Origin: Derxia gummosa DSM 723 | Lineage (GTDB): Bacteria > Pseudomonadota > Gammaproteobacteria > Burkholderiales > Burkholderiaceae_E | NCBI RefSeq assembly: GCF_000482785.1 | Contig: NZ_AXWS01000007.1 | Span: 868,001-932,000, forward strand | Direction: 5' to 3' | Length of the DNA stretch: 64,000 bases | Shown: positions 26,246 through 36,573 of the stretch, one piece after another | Position numbering within the stretch: position 1 is the stretch's first letter | Layout: each line of letters opens with the position of its first letter | The notes under the pieces: model-generated | What the model was told of the DNA's origin: nothing | Database searches by the model: none | What the model saw: the letters and a program-made list of their open reading frames with translations, nothing else | Translations under genes and position numbers: made by a program

Positions 26246-27531
26246 ACGCGCTGCCCCCGCATCATCCGGCGCGTTTCCCAGTCGATGCGCAGCACCATCG
26301 CGAGCGCGATCAGGTTGACCAGGATGCCCGAGCCGCCATAGCTCATGAGCGGCAGCGTCAGGCCCTTGGTGGGCAGCAGGCCGAGGTTCACGCCCATGTT
26401 GATGAACACCTGGGCGCCGAACCACACGCCCACGCCCTGGGCCACGAGGCCCTGGAAGGTGCGGTCGAGCGCGATGGCTTGGCGGCCGATGTCGAAGCAG
26501 CGGCGCAGGATCAGATAGAACAGGCCGATCACCAGCGCCACGCCGGCAAAGCCCAGTTCCTCGCCCACGACGGCGAGCAGGAAGTCGGTATGCGCCTCGG
26601 GCAGGTAGTGCAGCTTCTGCACGCTCGCGCCCAGGCCCACGCCGGTCCATTCGCCGCGACCGAAGGCGATCAGCGCCTGCGTCAGCTGGTAGGCCTTGCC
26701 GAGCGCGTTCTTCTCGCTCCACGGGTCCCAGAAGGCCAGGATCCGCGCCGCGCGGTAGGGCGACAGCTCGATCAGCCCGACGAAGCCCACCACCAGCGCG
26801 CCCACCAGCGCGATGAACAGCATGCCGTTCAGCCCGCCGATGAACAGGATGCCGAAGGCGATCGCCACGATGACGATGAAGGCGCCCATGTCGGGCTCCA
26901 GCTGGAGCAGCAGGCCGACCAGCATCATCACCGCCGCCATCGGCGCGAAGCCCTTGCCGAGCTTGTGCATCCATTCCTGCTTGCGCACCGTGTAGTCGGC
27001 CGCGTACAGCACGCAGAACAGCTTCATGAGTTCCGACGGCTGCATGTTCATGATGCCGAGCGGAATCCAGCGCCGCGCGCCCAGCACGCCCTTGCCCACG
27101 CCCGGGATCAGCACCAGCACCAGCAGGCCGAGGCCGATGAGGAAAAGCCGGGGCGCGTTGGCCTGCCAGGCCGCGCTCGGGATCTGGAAGCAGAACGCCG
27201 CCACCACCGCCGCGAAGGCCACGGCCGCGATGTGCCGCACCACGAAGAAGGTGGGCGTGAGGTTGCCGTAGCGGTTGGAGTCGGGCAGCGCGATCGTGGC
27301 CGAGTACACCATCACGATGCCGAGCAGCAGCAGCGCGATCGTCGCGCCCATCAGCAGCCGGTCGTGCGTGGCCATGCCGCGCACGTTCACCGGCGCGCCG
27401 CCGACGCTGCCGACGCCGGTAGCGAAGGCCATGGTGTCGGCGGTCGGGATGCGCGCGCGGCGCGGCGTGCGCACGCCCGAGTTGGGCGCGGCGCAGCCGA
27501 TGCCGAGCTTGCCGAGCAGTCCGTTCAGCAC
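26242..27531 (-). CDS. ftsW: Lipid II polymerase / SEDS protein FtsW
   Basis: A 429-residue membrane glycosyltransferase with about ten hydrophobic segments, working with FtsI in septal peptidoglycan synthesis. SEDS landmarks include MVYSATIALPDS near the first helix, NMQPSELMKL, LPEAHTDFLLAVVGEELG, and PLMSYGGSGILVNL near the end. The GTG at 27531 is chosen: it overlaps the murD stop and has GGGGG four bases upstream. A later ATG at 27432 would remove a 33-residue cytoplasmic leader. Confidence 0.92.
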   Translation of the reverse strand: MLNGLLGKLGIGCAAPNSGVRTPRRARIPTADTMAFATGVGSVGGAPVNVRGMATHDRLLMGATIALLLLGIVMVYSATIALPDSNRYGNLTPTFFVVRHIAAVAFAAVVAAFCFQIPSAAWQANAPRLFLIGLGLLVLVLIPGVGKGVLGARRWIPLGIMNMQPSELMKLFCVLYAADYTVRKQEWMHKLGKGFAPMAAVMMLVGLLLQLEPDMGAFIVIVAIAFGILFIGGLNGMLFIALVGALVVGFVGLIELSPYRAARILAFWDPWSEKNALGKAYQLTQALIAFGRGEWTGVGLGASVQKLHYLPEAHTDFLLAVVGEELGFAGVALVIGLFYLILRRCFDIGRQAIALDRTFQGLVAQGVGVWFGAQVFINMGVNLGLLPTKGLTLPLMSYGGSGILVNLIALAMVLRIDWETRRMMRGQRV

Positions 27532-29222
27532 GGTTCCCCCCGGTCGAGCGCGATGTCGGTGAGCGTGGAGGCGAACACCTCGGCGCGATGCGCGTAGTTG
27601 CGGAACATGTCGAGGCTCGCGCACGCGGGCGAGAGCAGCACCGCGTCACCAGGCTGGGCGATCTCGGCGGCGCGTTGCGTGGCGGCTTCGAGGCTGTCGA
27701 AGCGTTCGATGGCGGCGTCGATGCCGGCGAAGGTCTCGGCCAGCCGGCCGGCGTCGCGGCCGATCAGCAGCACCGCGCGGGCCCAGCGCGCGACCGGCTC
27801 GCGCAGCGGCGCGAAGTCCTGGCCCTTGCCATCGCCACCGGCGATCAGCACCAGCCGACGCTTGAGGCCGTCGAGCGCGGCGACGGTCGCGCCCACGTTC
27901 GTGCCCTTGCTGTCGTCGATCCAGTCGATGCCATCGAGCGTGCGGATGGTCTCGACGCGATGCGGCAGGCCGTGGAACTCGCGCAGGCCGTGCAGCGCGG
28001 CGGCCATCGGCACGCCGGCCGCGCGCACGAGGGCGAGCGCGGCGAGCACGTTGGCGAGGTTGTGGTCGCCGGTGAGCGGCACGGCGTCAGCGGGCATGAG
28101 GCGCAGCAGGCGCACCGGCACCTCGCGGTTGCGGCCTCGGCCGGTGGCTTCGTCTTCGAGCGCCTCGGCATGGGCGAGCCAGCGCAGGCCGCCGTCGTCG
28201 ATGAGGCCGAAGTCACCGGCGGCGACGGGCGCGTCGAGGCCGAAGCTCACGTAGGGCTCGTACACCGGCTCGACCGGCTTCGGCGCGCGGCGCGGCGGGC
28301 GGCCGGGCGCGGCGGGTTCGGGCTCGACCGGCGCGGGCGGCAGCGCGGCGGCGGCCGAGGCGCTGCCGAGCGCGGCGCCGGCGCGCGCGACGGTCGCGGC
28401 GTCGAACACCGTGCCGTCGAAGGCGGCGCCGACCGGCACCGGATACGCGACGCCGAGCGCGGCGAGGTCATTGCGCGCGAGCGCGACGGTCGGGCCGTCG
28501 GCGCGGTTGGCGACGCGCAGGCCGGCGTTGGCGTAGATGCGGCCCTTGGCCTCGGCGTACTGGTGCATCGACGGATGCCAGTCGAGATGGTCCTCGGTGA
28601 TGTTGAGCACCACGGCCGCGTCGGCCACGAGCCGGTGCGTGGTCTGGAGCTGGAAGCTCGACAGCTCCAGCACCCACACCTCGGGCAGCTTGTCGGCGGC
28701 GAGCGCGTCGGACAGCGCTTCGAGCGCGGCGGGCGAGATGTTGCCGGCGGCGATCGTGCTGCGGCCCGCGTGCTCGCAGAGATGGGCGGCGAGCGTCGTG
28801 ACCGTCGTCTTGCCGTTGGTGCCGGTGATCGCGAGCAGTCGGGGCGCGTAGCCGCGCTGTTCCTTCAGCGCCGCGAGCGCCTCGGCGAAGAACTCGATCT
28901 CGCTCCACACCGCGATGCCGCGCTCGCGCGCCGCCGCCACCAGCCCCGCGACCGGCGCGAGGAAGGGCGACAGCCCCGGCGAGATGCCGACGATGTCGAT
29001 GCCGTCGAGCAGGGCGGGATCGAGCGTCGAGCCGATGACGACTTCCGCCTCCGGCGCCACCGACTTCGCGCGCTCGGCCAGCGCCGGGTTGTCGCGCGTA
29101 TCGACGAGCCGCAGCGGCGCGCCCTGGGCCGCGCACCAGCGCGCGAGCGCCAGGCCCGATTCCCCGAGGCCCAGCACGAGCACGCGCGGCGGCGTTTGCG
29201 TGAAGCTGGCGAACAGGCTCAT
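27525..29222 (-). CDS. murD: UDP-N-acetylmuramoylalanine--D-glutamate ligase MurD
   Basis: A 565-residue Mur ligase adding D-Glu. The ATP loop TGTNGKTTVT is at 133-142, LELSSFQL at 185-192, and the C-terminal domain carries the usual DSKGTNVGAT and SPACASLDMFRNYAHR. It is long for the family (about 440-500). The excess falls in residues about 255-330, an Ala/Pro-rich stretch (PAPVEPEPAAPGRPPRRAP) absent from typical MurD and placed in the central domain. Four bases separate it from mraY. Confidence 0.95.
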   Translation of the reverse strand: MSLFASFTQTPPRVLVLGLGESGLALARWCAAQGAPLRLVDTRDNPALAERAKSVAPEAEVVIGSTLDPALLDGIDIVGISPGLSPFLAPVAGLVAAARERGIAVWSEIEFFAEALAALKEQRGYAPRLLAITGTNGKTTVTTLAAHLCEHAGRSTIAAGNISPAALEALSDALAADKLPEVWVLELSSFQLQTTHRLVADAAVVLNITEDHLDWHPSMHQYAEAKGRIYANAGLRVANRADGPTVALARNDLAALGVAYPVPVGAAFDGTVFDAATVARAGAALGSASAAAALPPAPVEPEPAAPGRPPRRAPKPVEPVYEPYVSFGLDAPVAAGDFGLIDDGGLRWLAHAEALEDEATGRGRNREVPVRLLRLMPADAVPLTGDHNLANVLAALALVRAAGVPMAAALHGLREFHGLPHRVETIRTLDGIDWIDDSKGTNVGATVAALDGLKRRLVLIAGGDGKGQDFAPLREPVARWARAVLLIGRDAGRLAETFAGIDAAIERFDSLEAATQRAAEIAQPGDAVLLSPACASLDMFRNYAHRAEVFASTLTDIALDRGEPC

Positions 29223-29226
29223 GCGT

Positions 29227-30381
29227 TCACCTCAGCTTCAGCGTCGAGAGGCCGAACAGCACCAGCATCATCGTGACGATCCAGAAACGCACGACCACCT
29301 GCGTCTCCTTCCAGCCCGACAGCTCGTAGTGATGGTGCAGCGGCGCCATGCGGAAGATGCGCTTGCCGCCCGACCACTTGAAGTAGGCGACCTGGAGCAT
29401 CACCGACACCGTCTCGGCGACGAACACGCCGCCCATGATGAACAGCACGATCTCCTGCCGCACGATCACCGCGATCGTTCCGAGCGCGCCGCCGAGCGCG
29501 AGCGCGCCCACGTCGCCCATGAACACCTGGGCCGGATAGGCGTTGAACCATAAAAAGGCCAGCCCCGCCCCCGCCATCGCGCCGCAGAAGATCAGCAGCT
29601 CGCCCGAGCCGGGGATGTGCGGGAACAGCAGGTACTTGCTGATGACCGAATTGCCCGTCACGTAGGCAAAGATGCCGAGCGCGCCGCCCACCATCACCAC
29701 CGGCATGATCGCGAGGCCGTCGGCGCCGTCGGTGAGGTTGACCGCGTTGCTCGTGCCGACGATGACGAAGAAGGTCAGCACGATGAAGCCCCACACCCCG
29801 AGCGGATAGCCGACGTGCTTGAAGAACGGGACGATCAGGTCGGCCTTGGACGGCAGGTCCATCGCGAAGCCGCCGTGCACCCAGGCCATGAACAGGTCGA
29901 TCGCGCGCTGGTTGGTCTCGGCGCCGACGCAGAAGGCCAGATAGATCGACGCGCCGGCCGCGATGATGGTCTGGCCGAACAGCTTCTCCTTCGGCGTGAT
30001 GCCCTTGGGATTGCGGTGCACGACCTTGCGGTAGTCGTCGATCCAGCCGATCCAGCCGTAGCCGAGCGTCACGATCAGCACCACCCAGACGAAGCGGTTG
30101 CTCAGGTCGGCCCAGAGCAGGGTCGAGATGGCGATGGAGATCAGCACCAGCACGCCGCCCATGGTCGGCGTGCCGGCCTTGACGAGGTGGGTTTGCGGGC
30201 CGTCGCTGCGCACGGCCTGGCCGATCTTCCAGGCGGTGAGGCGGCTGATGACGGCAGGCCCGGCGAGCAGGCCCATCACGAGCGCGGTCATGGTGGCGAG
30301 CACCGCGCGCAGCGTGAGGTAGTTGAAGACCTGGAAGGCGCGGATGTCCTGGGACAGCCATTGAGCGAGGGCGAGCAGCAT
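29227..30381 (-). CDS. mraY: Phospho-N-acetylmuramoyl-pentapeptide transferase MraY
   Basis: A 384-residue polytopic inner-membrane enzyme that makes lipid I. Signature stretches are present in order: GTPTMGG, the Asp pair in [22 protein letters not shown] and [14 protein letters not shown]. About ten hydrophobic segments separate them. Length and start match the family. It starts one base after the murF stop. Confidence 0.96.
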   Translation of the reverse strand: MLLALAQWLSQDIRAFQVFNYLTLRAVLATMTALVMGLLAGPAVISRLTAWKIGQAVRSDGPQTHLVKAGTPTMGGVLVLISIAISTLLWADLSNRFVWVVLIVTLGYGWIGWIDDYRKVVHRNPKGITPKEKLFGQTIIAAGASIYLAFCVGAETNQRAIDLFMAWVHGGFAMDLPSKADLIVPFFKHVGYPLGVWGFIVLTFFVIVGTSNAVNLTDGADGLAIMPVVMVGGALGIFAYVTGNSVISKYLLFPHIPGSGELLIFCGAMAGAGLAFLWFNAYPAQVFMGDVGALALGGALGTIAVIVRQEIVLFIMGGVFVAETVSVMLQVAYFKWSGGKRIFRMAPLHHHYELSGWKETQVVVRFWIVTMMLVLFGLSTLKLR

Positions 30382-30382
30382 G

Positions 30383-31882
30383 TCAGTGCGCCCCCGTCGC
30401 GGCCTCGCCGCAGAGCGCGGCGACGACCCGTTCCATGCGCATGAAGCGCGAGCCCTTCACGAGGATGCTGCCGCCGCTGCCGGCCGCGAATGCCGCCGCC
30501 TGGGCGGCCTGCTCGGCCGATTCGGCCGGCGGCTGCGGATGGCGCGGCGCGGGCGTGCCCGGATTGGCGAAGGCGGCGAGCGCCTCGCGCGCGAGTTCGC
30601 CCATCGTCACGAGCGTGTCGATGCCGCGCTCGCGGGCGGCGGCGCCGACCTCGGCGTGGAACTGCGGGCCGTTGTCGCCGACCTCGCCCATGTCGCCGAG
30701 CACGAGCACGCGCGGCGCGGGCAGCGCGGCGAGCACGTCGATGGCGGCGAGCACGGAGTCGGGATTGGCGTTGTAGGTGTCGTCGAGCACGCGGGCGCCG
30801 GTGGCGGGCGCGAGCGCCGCGACCTTGGCCTGGAGCCGGCCCTTGACGGGGCGGAATGCCGACAGGCCGGCGCGGATCGCCTCGGCGCCGACGCCGGCGG
30901 CGGCCGCGCTGGCGGCGGCGGCGACGGCGTTGAGCGCGTTGTGGCGGCCGAACAGGTGCAGGTCGATGCCCGCGACCTCGACCGCGCCCGTGAGCGACAG
31001 CGACCAGCCGGTGGCGGTCGGCGTCGCGTGGCCGATCACATCGGCAGCGGCGGAAGCGGCAGCGGCGGCGGACGCGCCGGCCCCGGCGCCGTCGGCGCGC
31101 CCGGCGCTTTCGGCACCGGCGCCATCCGCGCCCGGCACGAAGCCGTCATCCAGCGCGAAGCTGCGGCAGGCGCGCGGCCCGGCGAGGTCGCGCCACAGCG
31201 CGTCGAACTCCGTGCCGGCCGGGAAGACGGCCACGCCGTCCGCCGGCAGCGCCGCGAAGACCGAGCCGTTTTCCTGCGCGACCGCGGCCACGCTCTGCAT
31301 GAATTCCTGATGCTCGCGCTGGGCGTTGTTGACCAGCGCGACGGTGGGCTGCGCGATGCGCGCGAGCTGGGCGATCTCGCCCGGGTGGTTCATTCCCATC
31401 TCGATGACGGCCAGCTGATGACCGGAGTGCAGCCGCAACGTCGTGAGCGGCGTGCCGATGTCGTTGTTGAGATTGCCGGCGGTCGCGAGACGCGCGGTTT
31501 CGCCGACAGCCGCGGCGAGGATGGCCGCGAGCATTTCCTTGACGGTGGTCTTGCCGTTGCTGCCCGTCACGCCGATGACCGGCAGCGCGAAGCGCCGACG
31601 CCAGCCTTCGGCCAGCAGGCCGAGCGCGACGCGCGTGTCGGGCACGACCAGCGCATTGCCCGAAAAGCCCTCGGGCAGGGACTCGGCCAGCACCGCGACG
31701 GCGCCGGCCTGCGCGGCCCCGGCGATGAAGCCGTGACCGTCGAAGCGCTCGCCGCGCAGCGCGACGAACAGGTCGCCGGCGCGCAGGTCGCGCGAATCGC
31801 TCGACACGCGGTCGAACACGACCGTCCCGTCGCCGACGACGGAACAGCCCAGGATGGCGGCGGCGGCGCGCAGGCTCAGCAT
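30383..31882 (-). CDS. murF: UDP-N-acetylmuramoyl-tripeptide--D-alanyl-D-alanine ligase MurF
   Basis: A 499-residue Mur ligase adding D-Ala-D-Ala. The ATP loop [14 protein letters not shown] is at 104-117; NEMG-like [20 protein letters not shown] and the C-terminal [10 protein letters not shown] all fit. Two low-complexity inserts stand out: residues 248-282 (Gly, Ala and Asp rich) and a Pro/Ala stretch near 455-480. The gene overlaps murE's stop by seven bases. Confidence 0.95.
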   Translation of the reverse strand: MLSLRAAAAILGCSVVGDGTVVFDRVSSDSRDLRAGDLFVALRGERFDGHGFIAGAAQAGAVAVLAESLPEGFSGNALVVPDTRVALGLLAEGWRRRFALPVIGVTGSNGKTTVKEMLAAILAAAVGETARLATAGNLNNDIGTPLTTLRLHSGHQLAVIEMGMNHPGEIAQLARIAQPTVALVNNAQREHQEFMQSVAAVAQENGSVFAALPADGVAVFPAGTEFDALWRDLAGPRACRSFALDDGFVPGADGAGAESAGRADGAGAGASAAAAASAAADVIGHATPTATGWSLSLTGAVEVAGIDLHLFGRHNALNAVAAAASAAAAGVGAEAIRAGLSAFRPVKGRLQAKVAALAPATGARVLDDTYNANPDSVLAAIDVLAALPAPRVLVLGDMGEVGDNGPQFHAEVGAAARERGIDTLVTMGELAREALAAFANPGTPAPRHPQPPAESAEQAAQAAAFAAGSGGSILVKGSRFMRMERVVAALCGEAATGAH

Positions 31883-33501
31883 GCGGCCTCCCCGCCTTCG
31901 ACAGCCTTGCCGGCCGCGTCGGTCGGCCCGATTGCCGCAGCCCCGGCCGCCGCCGAGACCACACCCCTGCCGGCGCGACGCGCGAGCGCGGCGGCGACAT
32001 GGTCGGGGTCGTAAAAAGGGTGCTTCACACCCGCGATGTCCTGATAGCGCTCATGCCCCTTGCCGGCCACGAGCAGCACGTCGCGGTCGGCCAGCATCGC
32101 CACCGCGTCGGCGATGGCGCGCGCGCGGTCGGGCTCGACGCGCACGCGCCGGCCTTCGGGCACGCCGGCCGCCATCTCGGCCAGGATGGCCTCGGGCGCC
32201 TCGGAGCGCGGGTTGTCGCTCGTGAGCCAGGCGTCGTCGGCGGATTCGGCGCCGATCGCGGCCATGACCGGACGCTTGCGCCGGTCGCGGTCGCCGCCGC
32301 AGCCGAACAGCGCCACGAGCCGGCCGCCGCGCACCTGCGCGATCGGCCGCAGCGCGACCAGCGCCTGCTCCAGCGCGTCGGGCGTGTGGGCGTAATCGAC
32401 CACCACCAGCGGTTCGCCGCGACCGTCGGCGTCGAGCGCGCCGCCCTGCATCTGCATGCGGCCCGGCGCGGGCGTGACGGCGCGCATCGCCGCGAGCACG
32501 TCGGCCACGGGATAGCCCGCCGCCAGCAGCGCGCCGGTGCAGCCGAGCCAGTTGTGGATGTTGTAGAGGCCGGGCACGCCGATCTCGACCGCATGCGTCT
32601 CGCCCTGCCAGCGCAACGTGAAGCCCATGCCCGCCGGCCGCGCGACGATGCCGTGCGCGAACAGCTCGGCCGAGGCGTCGGTGCAGGAGGTGCGCAGCAG
32701 CTTCACGGCCACGGCGTCGGCGCGTTCGCGCACCACGCGCGCGAAGCGCTCGCCGGCCGGATCGTCGAGATTGATGACCGCCGCGCGCAGCCCCGGCCAG
32801 CGGAACAGCGCGTGCTTGGCCGCCTCGTAGGCCGCGAACGTGCCGTGGTAGTCGAGATGGTCGTGCGTGAGGTTGGTGAACACGGCCACGTCGATGCGCA
32901 GGCCGTCGAGCCGGTGCTGTTCCAGGCCGATGGACGTGGCCTCGATGGCCAGTGCGTCGGCGCCGGCGGCGCGCAGGTCGGCCAGCCGCGTCTGCAACTG
33001 CACCGCGTCGGGCGTGGTGAAACCGGTCGCCTGCACCTCGGCCGAGTCGGCCGACACGAGGCCGACTCCGAGCGTGCCGACCATCGCCGCGCGCCGGCCC
33101 AGTCTTGCAAGCGCTTGCGCGAGCCAGAGCGCGCTCGTCGTCTTGCCGTTGGTGCCGGTGATCGCGAGCGTCTGCATGCGCGCGTTGGGATGGCCGTAGA
33201 ACTGCGCCGCGAGTTCGCCGCTGTGACGGCGCAGCTCCGGCACGGCGATGAAGGGCAGCCCGGCCGGCGGCGTCTCGGCGCCGCGCGATTCGATGATGGC
33301 GCCGGCCGCGCCGGCGGCCTGTGCAGCGGGCAGGAAGCGGCGGCCGTCGGCATGGTCGCCGGGGAAGGCGACGAAGATGTCGCCCGGCCGGATCTGCCGG
33401 CTGTCGCTGACGAGCCGGCCCTGAGCACCCGCATGCGCGAGCGCCCAGCGGGCGGCGGTGGCGAGCGCCGAATCGAGCGCGGCGGGATCGAAGATCACCA
33501 T
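31876..33501 (-). CDS. murE: UDP-MurNAc-tripeptide synthetase MurE (meso-DAP adding)
   Basis: A 541-residue Mur ligase. The ATP loop reads ITGTNGKTTSALW, and the specificity loop is TSDNPRSEAP, whose DNPR motif is that of meso-diaminopimelate-adding enzymes. HDHLDYHG and GKGHERYQD are further landmarks. The last 35 residues are an Ala-rich tail. The ATG at 33501 shares one base with the ftsI stop and follows GAGGAG. An exact TGCAAGCGCTTGCG copy lies at 33106-33119 in the codons CAA GCG CTT GCA AGA. Confidence 0.95.
   Translation of the reverse strand: MVIFDPAALDSALATAARWALAHAGAQGRLVSDSRQIRPGDIFVAFPGDHADGRRFLPAAQAAGAAGAIIESRGAETPPAGLPFIAVPELRRHSGELAAQFYGHPNARMQTLAITGTNGKTTSALWLAQALARLGRRAAMVGTLGVGLVSADSAEVQATGFTTPDAVQLQTRLADLRAAGADALAIEATSIGLEQHRLDGLRIDVAVFTNLTHDHLDYHGTFAAYEAAKHALFRWPGLRAAVINLDDPAGERFARVVRERADAVAVKLLRTSCTDASAELFAHGIVARPAGMGFTLRWQGETHAVEIGVPGLYNIHNWLGCTGALLAAGYPVADVLAAMRAVTPAPGRMQMQGGALDADGRGEPLVVVDYAHTPDALEQALVALRPIAQVRGGRLVALFGCGGDRDRRKRPVMAAIGAESADDAWLTSDNPRSEAPEAILAEMAAGVPEGRRVRVEPDRARAIADAVAMLADRDVLLVAGKGHERYQDIAGVKHPFYDPDHVAAALARRAGRGVVSAAAGAAAIGPTDAAGKAVEGGEAAC
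33106..33119. repeat. TGCAAGCGCTTGCG palindrome inside murE
   Basis: Third exact copy, in the same reading phase (Q-A-L-A-R) as those in ftsZ and ddl. It is followed by AGA, a very rare Arg codon in this genome. Confidence 0.6.
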
Positions 33502-35252
33502 CACATGCTCTCCTCGACCGCAGGCGCCGGCGCGATGACGCTGGCCTTGAACGGCGCGTCGGGCGCGACGTTGAGCAGGCGCAGCGCCGTGCCCGCGATC
33601 TGCGAGAACGCGGGCGCGGCCACGTCGCCGCCGTAGTAGGTGCCGCTCGACGGCTCGTCGACCATCACCGCGATGATCACGCGCGGGTTCGACACCGGCG
33701 CGAGGCCGACGTAGGACGAGATGTACTTGCCCGCCGCGTAGCCGCGCCCTTCCTGCTTGCGCGCCGTGCCGGTCTTGCCGCCGACGCGGTAGCCCACGAC
33801 CTGGGCCTTGGGCGCCGTGCCGCCGGGGCCGGAGGCCATCTCCAGCATCTCGCGCATCTGGCGCGCGACCTCGGGCGAGACGATGCGCTGGCCCACGGCC
33901 GGCTTCTCGGTGCGCAGCATGGTGATCGGGATGATGTCGCCCTCGCGCGCGAACACCGTGTAGGCGCGCGCCATCTGGAGCAGCGACACCGAGATGCCGT
34001 GCCCGTAGGCCATGGTGGCCTGCTCGATCGGCTTCCAGGTGTTCCACGGCCGCACGCGGCCGGCGCTCGCGCCCGGGAAGGGAATCTTGGGCGCCTGACC
34101 GAAGCCGACCGAGCTGAAGAACTCGTACATCTCCTTCGGCGGGATGGGCATCGCGATCTTGACGGTGCCGACGTTGCTCGACTTCTGGATGATCTCGCGC
34201 ACCGTCAGCACGCCGTGGGCATGGCTGTCGCCGACGGTCTTGCCGTCGATGGTGATGTGGCCGGGCGCGGTGTTGTAGGGAGTGTCGGGCGTGACGCGCT
34301 TCGTGTTGAGCGCGAGCGCGACGGTGAACGGCTTCATGATCGAGCCGGGTTCGTACTGGTCGGTGATCACGCGGTTGCGCAGTTGTTCGCCGCGCAGGCG
34401 TGCGCGGTCGTTGGGGTCGTAGGTGGGGATGTTGGCCAGCGCGAGCACCTCGCCGGTGCGCACGTCGAGGACGACGGCCGCGCCCGCCTTGGCGCGGAAC
34501 TGCTCCACGGTGGCCTTGAGCGTGGCGAACACCACGCTCTGGATCTTGGTGTCGATCGACAGCGCGAGCGTCTCGCCGTCGTAGGCGGTGCGCTCCAGCT
34601 CGCCTTCATCGACGACGCTGCCGAACAGGTCCTTGATGACGCGGCGCTTGCCGGTGCGGCCCGTGAGCTGGTCGTTGAACGCGCGCTCGATGCCTTCCTG
34701 CCCGACTTCCTCGATGTCGGAAAAGCCGACCACGTGGGCCAGCGTCTCGCCTTCGGGGTAGTAGCGCTTGAACTCGGTGCGCTCGTGCACGCCGGGGATG
34801 GCGAGCGCCGCCACCTTGGCCGCGAGCTCATCGCCGACCTGGCGTTTGAGGTAGGTGAACTTGTTGCGCTTGCCGTCGTCTTCCGCGAGACGCGCGCGCA
34901 GGGCGGAGGCCGGCATCGCGAGCAGGCCGGCGAGCTGGTCGAGCTTCGGGTTGTCGAGCGGCACGTCGTCGGCCCAGACCGCCTTCACTGGCAGCGACGA
35001 CGCGACCACGCTGCCGTTGCGGTCGGTGATCTTGCCGCGCATGGCCGGCAGGATGACGGTGCGCTCGTAACGCTGGGCGCCCTGCTTCTGCAGGAAGGCA
35101 GTCGAGATGCCTTGCAGGTAGAGCGCGCGGCCGAACAGCGCCGCGAAGGCGAGCGTCATGATCAGCAGCAGCAGGCGCGAGCGGCCGGCCGGCAGCCGCA
35201 CCGCCAGCACCGGACTCGACGCGAAACCGACTCCCTTGGCACCCGCGCGCAT
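33501..35252 (-). CDS. ftsI: Septal peptidoglycan transpeptidase FtsI (PBP3)
   Basis: A 583-residue class B penicillin-binding protein. One membrane helix lies at about 25-45, followed by a pedestal domain and the transpeptidase domain. Catalytic motifs are S304-x-x-K307 (GSIMKPF), S358-S-N360 and K493-T-G495 (GGKTGTARK). It cross-links septal peptidoglycan with FtsW. The start at 35252 overlaps the ftsL stop by one base. Confidence 0.96.
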   Translation of the reverse strand: MRAGAKGVGFASSPVLAVRLPAGRSRLLLLIMTLAFAALFGRALYLQGISTAFLQKQGAQRYERTVILPAMRGKITDRNGSVVASSLPVKAVWADDVPLDNPKLDQLAGLLAMPASALRARLAEDDGKRNKFTYLKRQVGDELAAKVAALAIPGVHERTEFKRYYPEGETLAHVVGFSDIEEVGQEGIERAFNDQLTGRTGKRRVIKDLFGSVVDEGELERTAYDGETLALSIDTKIQSVVFATLKATVEQFRAKAGAAVVLDVRTGEVLALANIPTYDPNDRARLRGEQLRNRVITDQYEPGSIMKPFTVALALNTKRVTPDTPYNTAPGHITIDGKTVGDSHAHGVLTVREIIQKSSNVGTVKIAMPIPPKEMYEFFSSVGFGQAPKIPFPGASAGRVRPWNTWKPIEQATMAYGHGISVSLLQMARAYTVFAREGDIIPITMLRTEKPAVGQRIVSPEVARQMREMLEMASGPGGTAPKAQVVGYRVGGKTGTARKQEGRGYAAGKYISSYVGLAPVSNPRVIIAVMVDEPSSGTYYGGDVAAPAFSQIAGTALRLLNVAPDAPFKASVIAPAPAVEESM

Positions 35253-35530
35253 CACTTGGCCCCTCCGCCCAGTTCGCCCGGCGACAGGAACTGCGTGCGC
35301 TCGGGCGTGACGGTGCGCATGCCGAACTGGCGCGCGCTCGCGTCGATCAGGCTGTGCTTGCCGTAGGTGGTCTGGTCGAGCTGGAGCTGCGACCACTCCA
35401 GGTTGAGCGCGCGTTCCTCGTTCTGCAGCCGATAGGTCTCGCCCATCGCGCGGCGCATGCGCTGCTGCGCGGTAATCATCGAGAAGGCGCTCGCCATGAC
35501 GGCGACGATGAGGATGACGCGGAGGATCAT
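35252..35530 (-). CDS. ftsL: Cell division protein FtsL
   Basis: A 92-residue bitopic protein: a membrane helix (about 2-20) followed by a heptad-like coiled coil ([23 protein letters not shown]) and a conserved C-terminal end. It forms the FtsQLB complex that activates FtsWI. It overlaps rsmH by four bases. Confidence 0.92.
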   Translation of the reverse strand: MILRVILIVAVMASAFSMITAQQRMRRAMGETYRLQNEERALNLEWSQLQLDQTTYGKHSLIDASARQFGMRTVTPERTQFLSPGELGGGAK

Positions 35531-36570
35531 GCGCGCCCCTTCGTCCGGCCACCGCGCGCGAGCGCCACGGCGCGTTCGCCCGCCATGTCGTCCGCGCCCG
35601 CCGCGCCGCCGATGCGCGGCTTGCCGCCGACCGGCGCCGCCGTGCGCGTCGCCATGCGCAGCACCGCCGAGCGCGAGCGCGGATTGCGCGCCACTTCCTC
35701 GTCCGACGGGAACACGCGCTCCACCTCGGCCAGCGCCGGCTGCGGCAGCTGGTCCTCGCGCAACGGCAGACGCGCGTACTCATCGGACACGCGCGAATGC
35801 GCCTGCAGGAAGCGCTTGACGATGCGGTCTTCGAGCGAGTGGAAGGAGATGACGGACAGCCGCCCTCCCTCGGCCAGCACGCCGAGTGCCGCGTCGAGCG
35901 TCACCTCAAGATCCTCAAGCTCGCGGTTGATGTGAATCCGTAGAGCCTGGAAGGTGCGCGTGGCCGGATCCTGGCCTTTTTCGCGCGTGCGGACTGCGCC
36001 AGCCACGACCTGCGCGAGGTCGAGGGTACGGTCGAAAGGCCGGCTCGCGCGGCGAGCCACAAGCGCCTTTGCAACCGGAAGAGCAAACCGTTCTTCCCCA
36101 TGGTCGCGGATCACCCGTGCGAGTTCGGCCACGTCGGCCGTGTTGACGAAGTCGGCCGCCGATTCCCCGCGCGTCGGGTCCATGCGCATGTCGAGCGGAC
36201 CGTCGTGACGGAAGCTGAAGCCGCGCTCGGCCTCGTCGATCTGCGGCGAACTGATGCCGAGGTCGAGCAGCACGCCATCCACGCGCTCGATGCCGCGTTC
36301 GGCCAGCGCACCGGCCAGCGTCGCGAAGCTGCCGTGGACGATTGCGAAGCGCGGGTCGTCGATGGATGCGGCGACGGCGATGGCGGCCGGGTCCTTGTCG
36401 AAGGCGAGCAGCCTGCCCTGCGGCCCAAGTTGCGCGAGCAGGGCACGGCTGTGCCCGCCCCGACCGAAGGTGCCATCGACATAGACGCCATCGGCGCGGA
36501 TGCGCAGGGCTGCAAGGGATTCTTCGAGCAGCACGCTGACGTGCTGCCCGGTGACGGGACGATCGGCCAT
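35527..36570 (-). CDS. rsmH: 16S rRNA (cytosine-1402-N4)-methyltransferase RsmH
   Basis: A 347-residue SAM-dependent methyltransferase of 16S rRNA C1402. It shows HVSVLLEE at the start, the SAM loop [35 protein letters not shown] and [13 protein letters not shown]. The C-terminal 40 residues are an Ala/Gly-rich tail. It starts three bases after the mraZ stop. Codons around 36059-36075 and 36511-36525 (CTT GCA, GTT GCA) are rare ones that carry parts of the TGCAAG motif. Confidence 0.95.
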   Translation of the reverse strand: MADRPVTGQHVSVLLEESLAALRIRADGVYVDGTFGRGGHSRALLAQLGPQGRLLAFDKDPAAIAVAASIDDPRFAIVHGSFATLAGALAERGIERVDGVLLDLGISSPQIDEAERGFSFRHDGPLDMRMDPTRGESAADFVNTADVAELARVIRDHGEERFALPVAKALVARRASRPFDRTLDLAQVVAGAVRTREKGQDPATRTFQALRIHINRELEDLEVTLDAALGVLAEGGRLSVISFHSLEDRIVKRFLQAHSRVSDEYARLPLREDQLPQPALAEVERVFPSDEEVARNPRSRSAVLRMATRTAAPVGGKPRIGGAAGADDMAGERAVALARGGRTKGRA

Positions 36571-36573
36571 GAG

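Noticed and set aside
25166-27649. An apparent 827-residue protein covering ftsW and murG
   Set aside because: Only the murG part is in the coding frame; the upstream half is an off-frame reading of ftsW.
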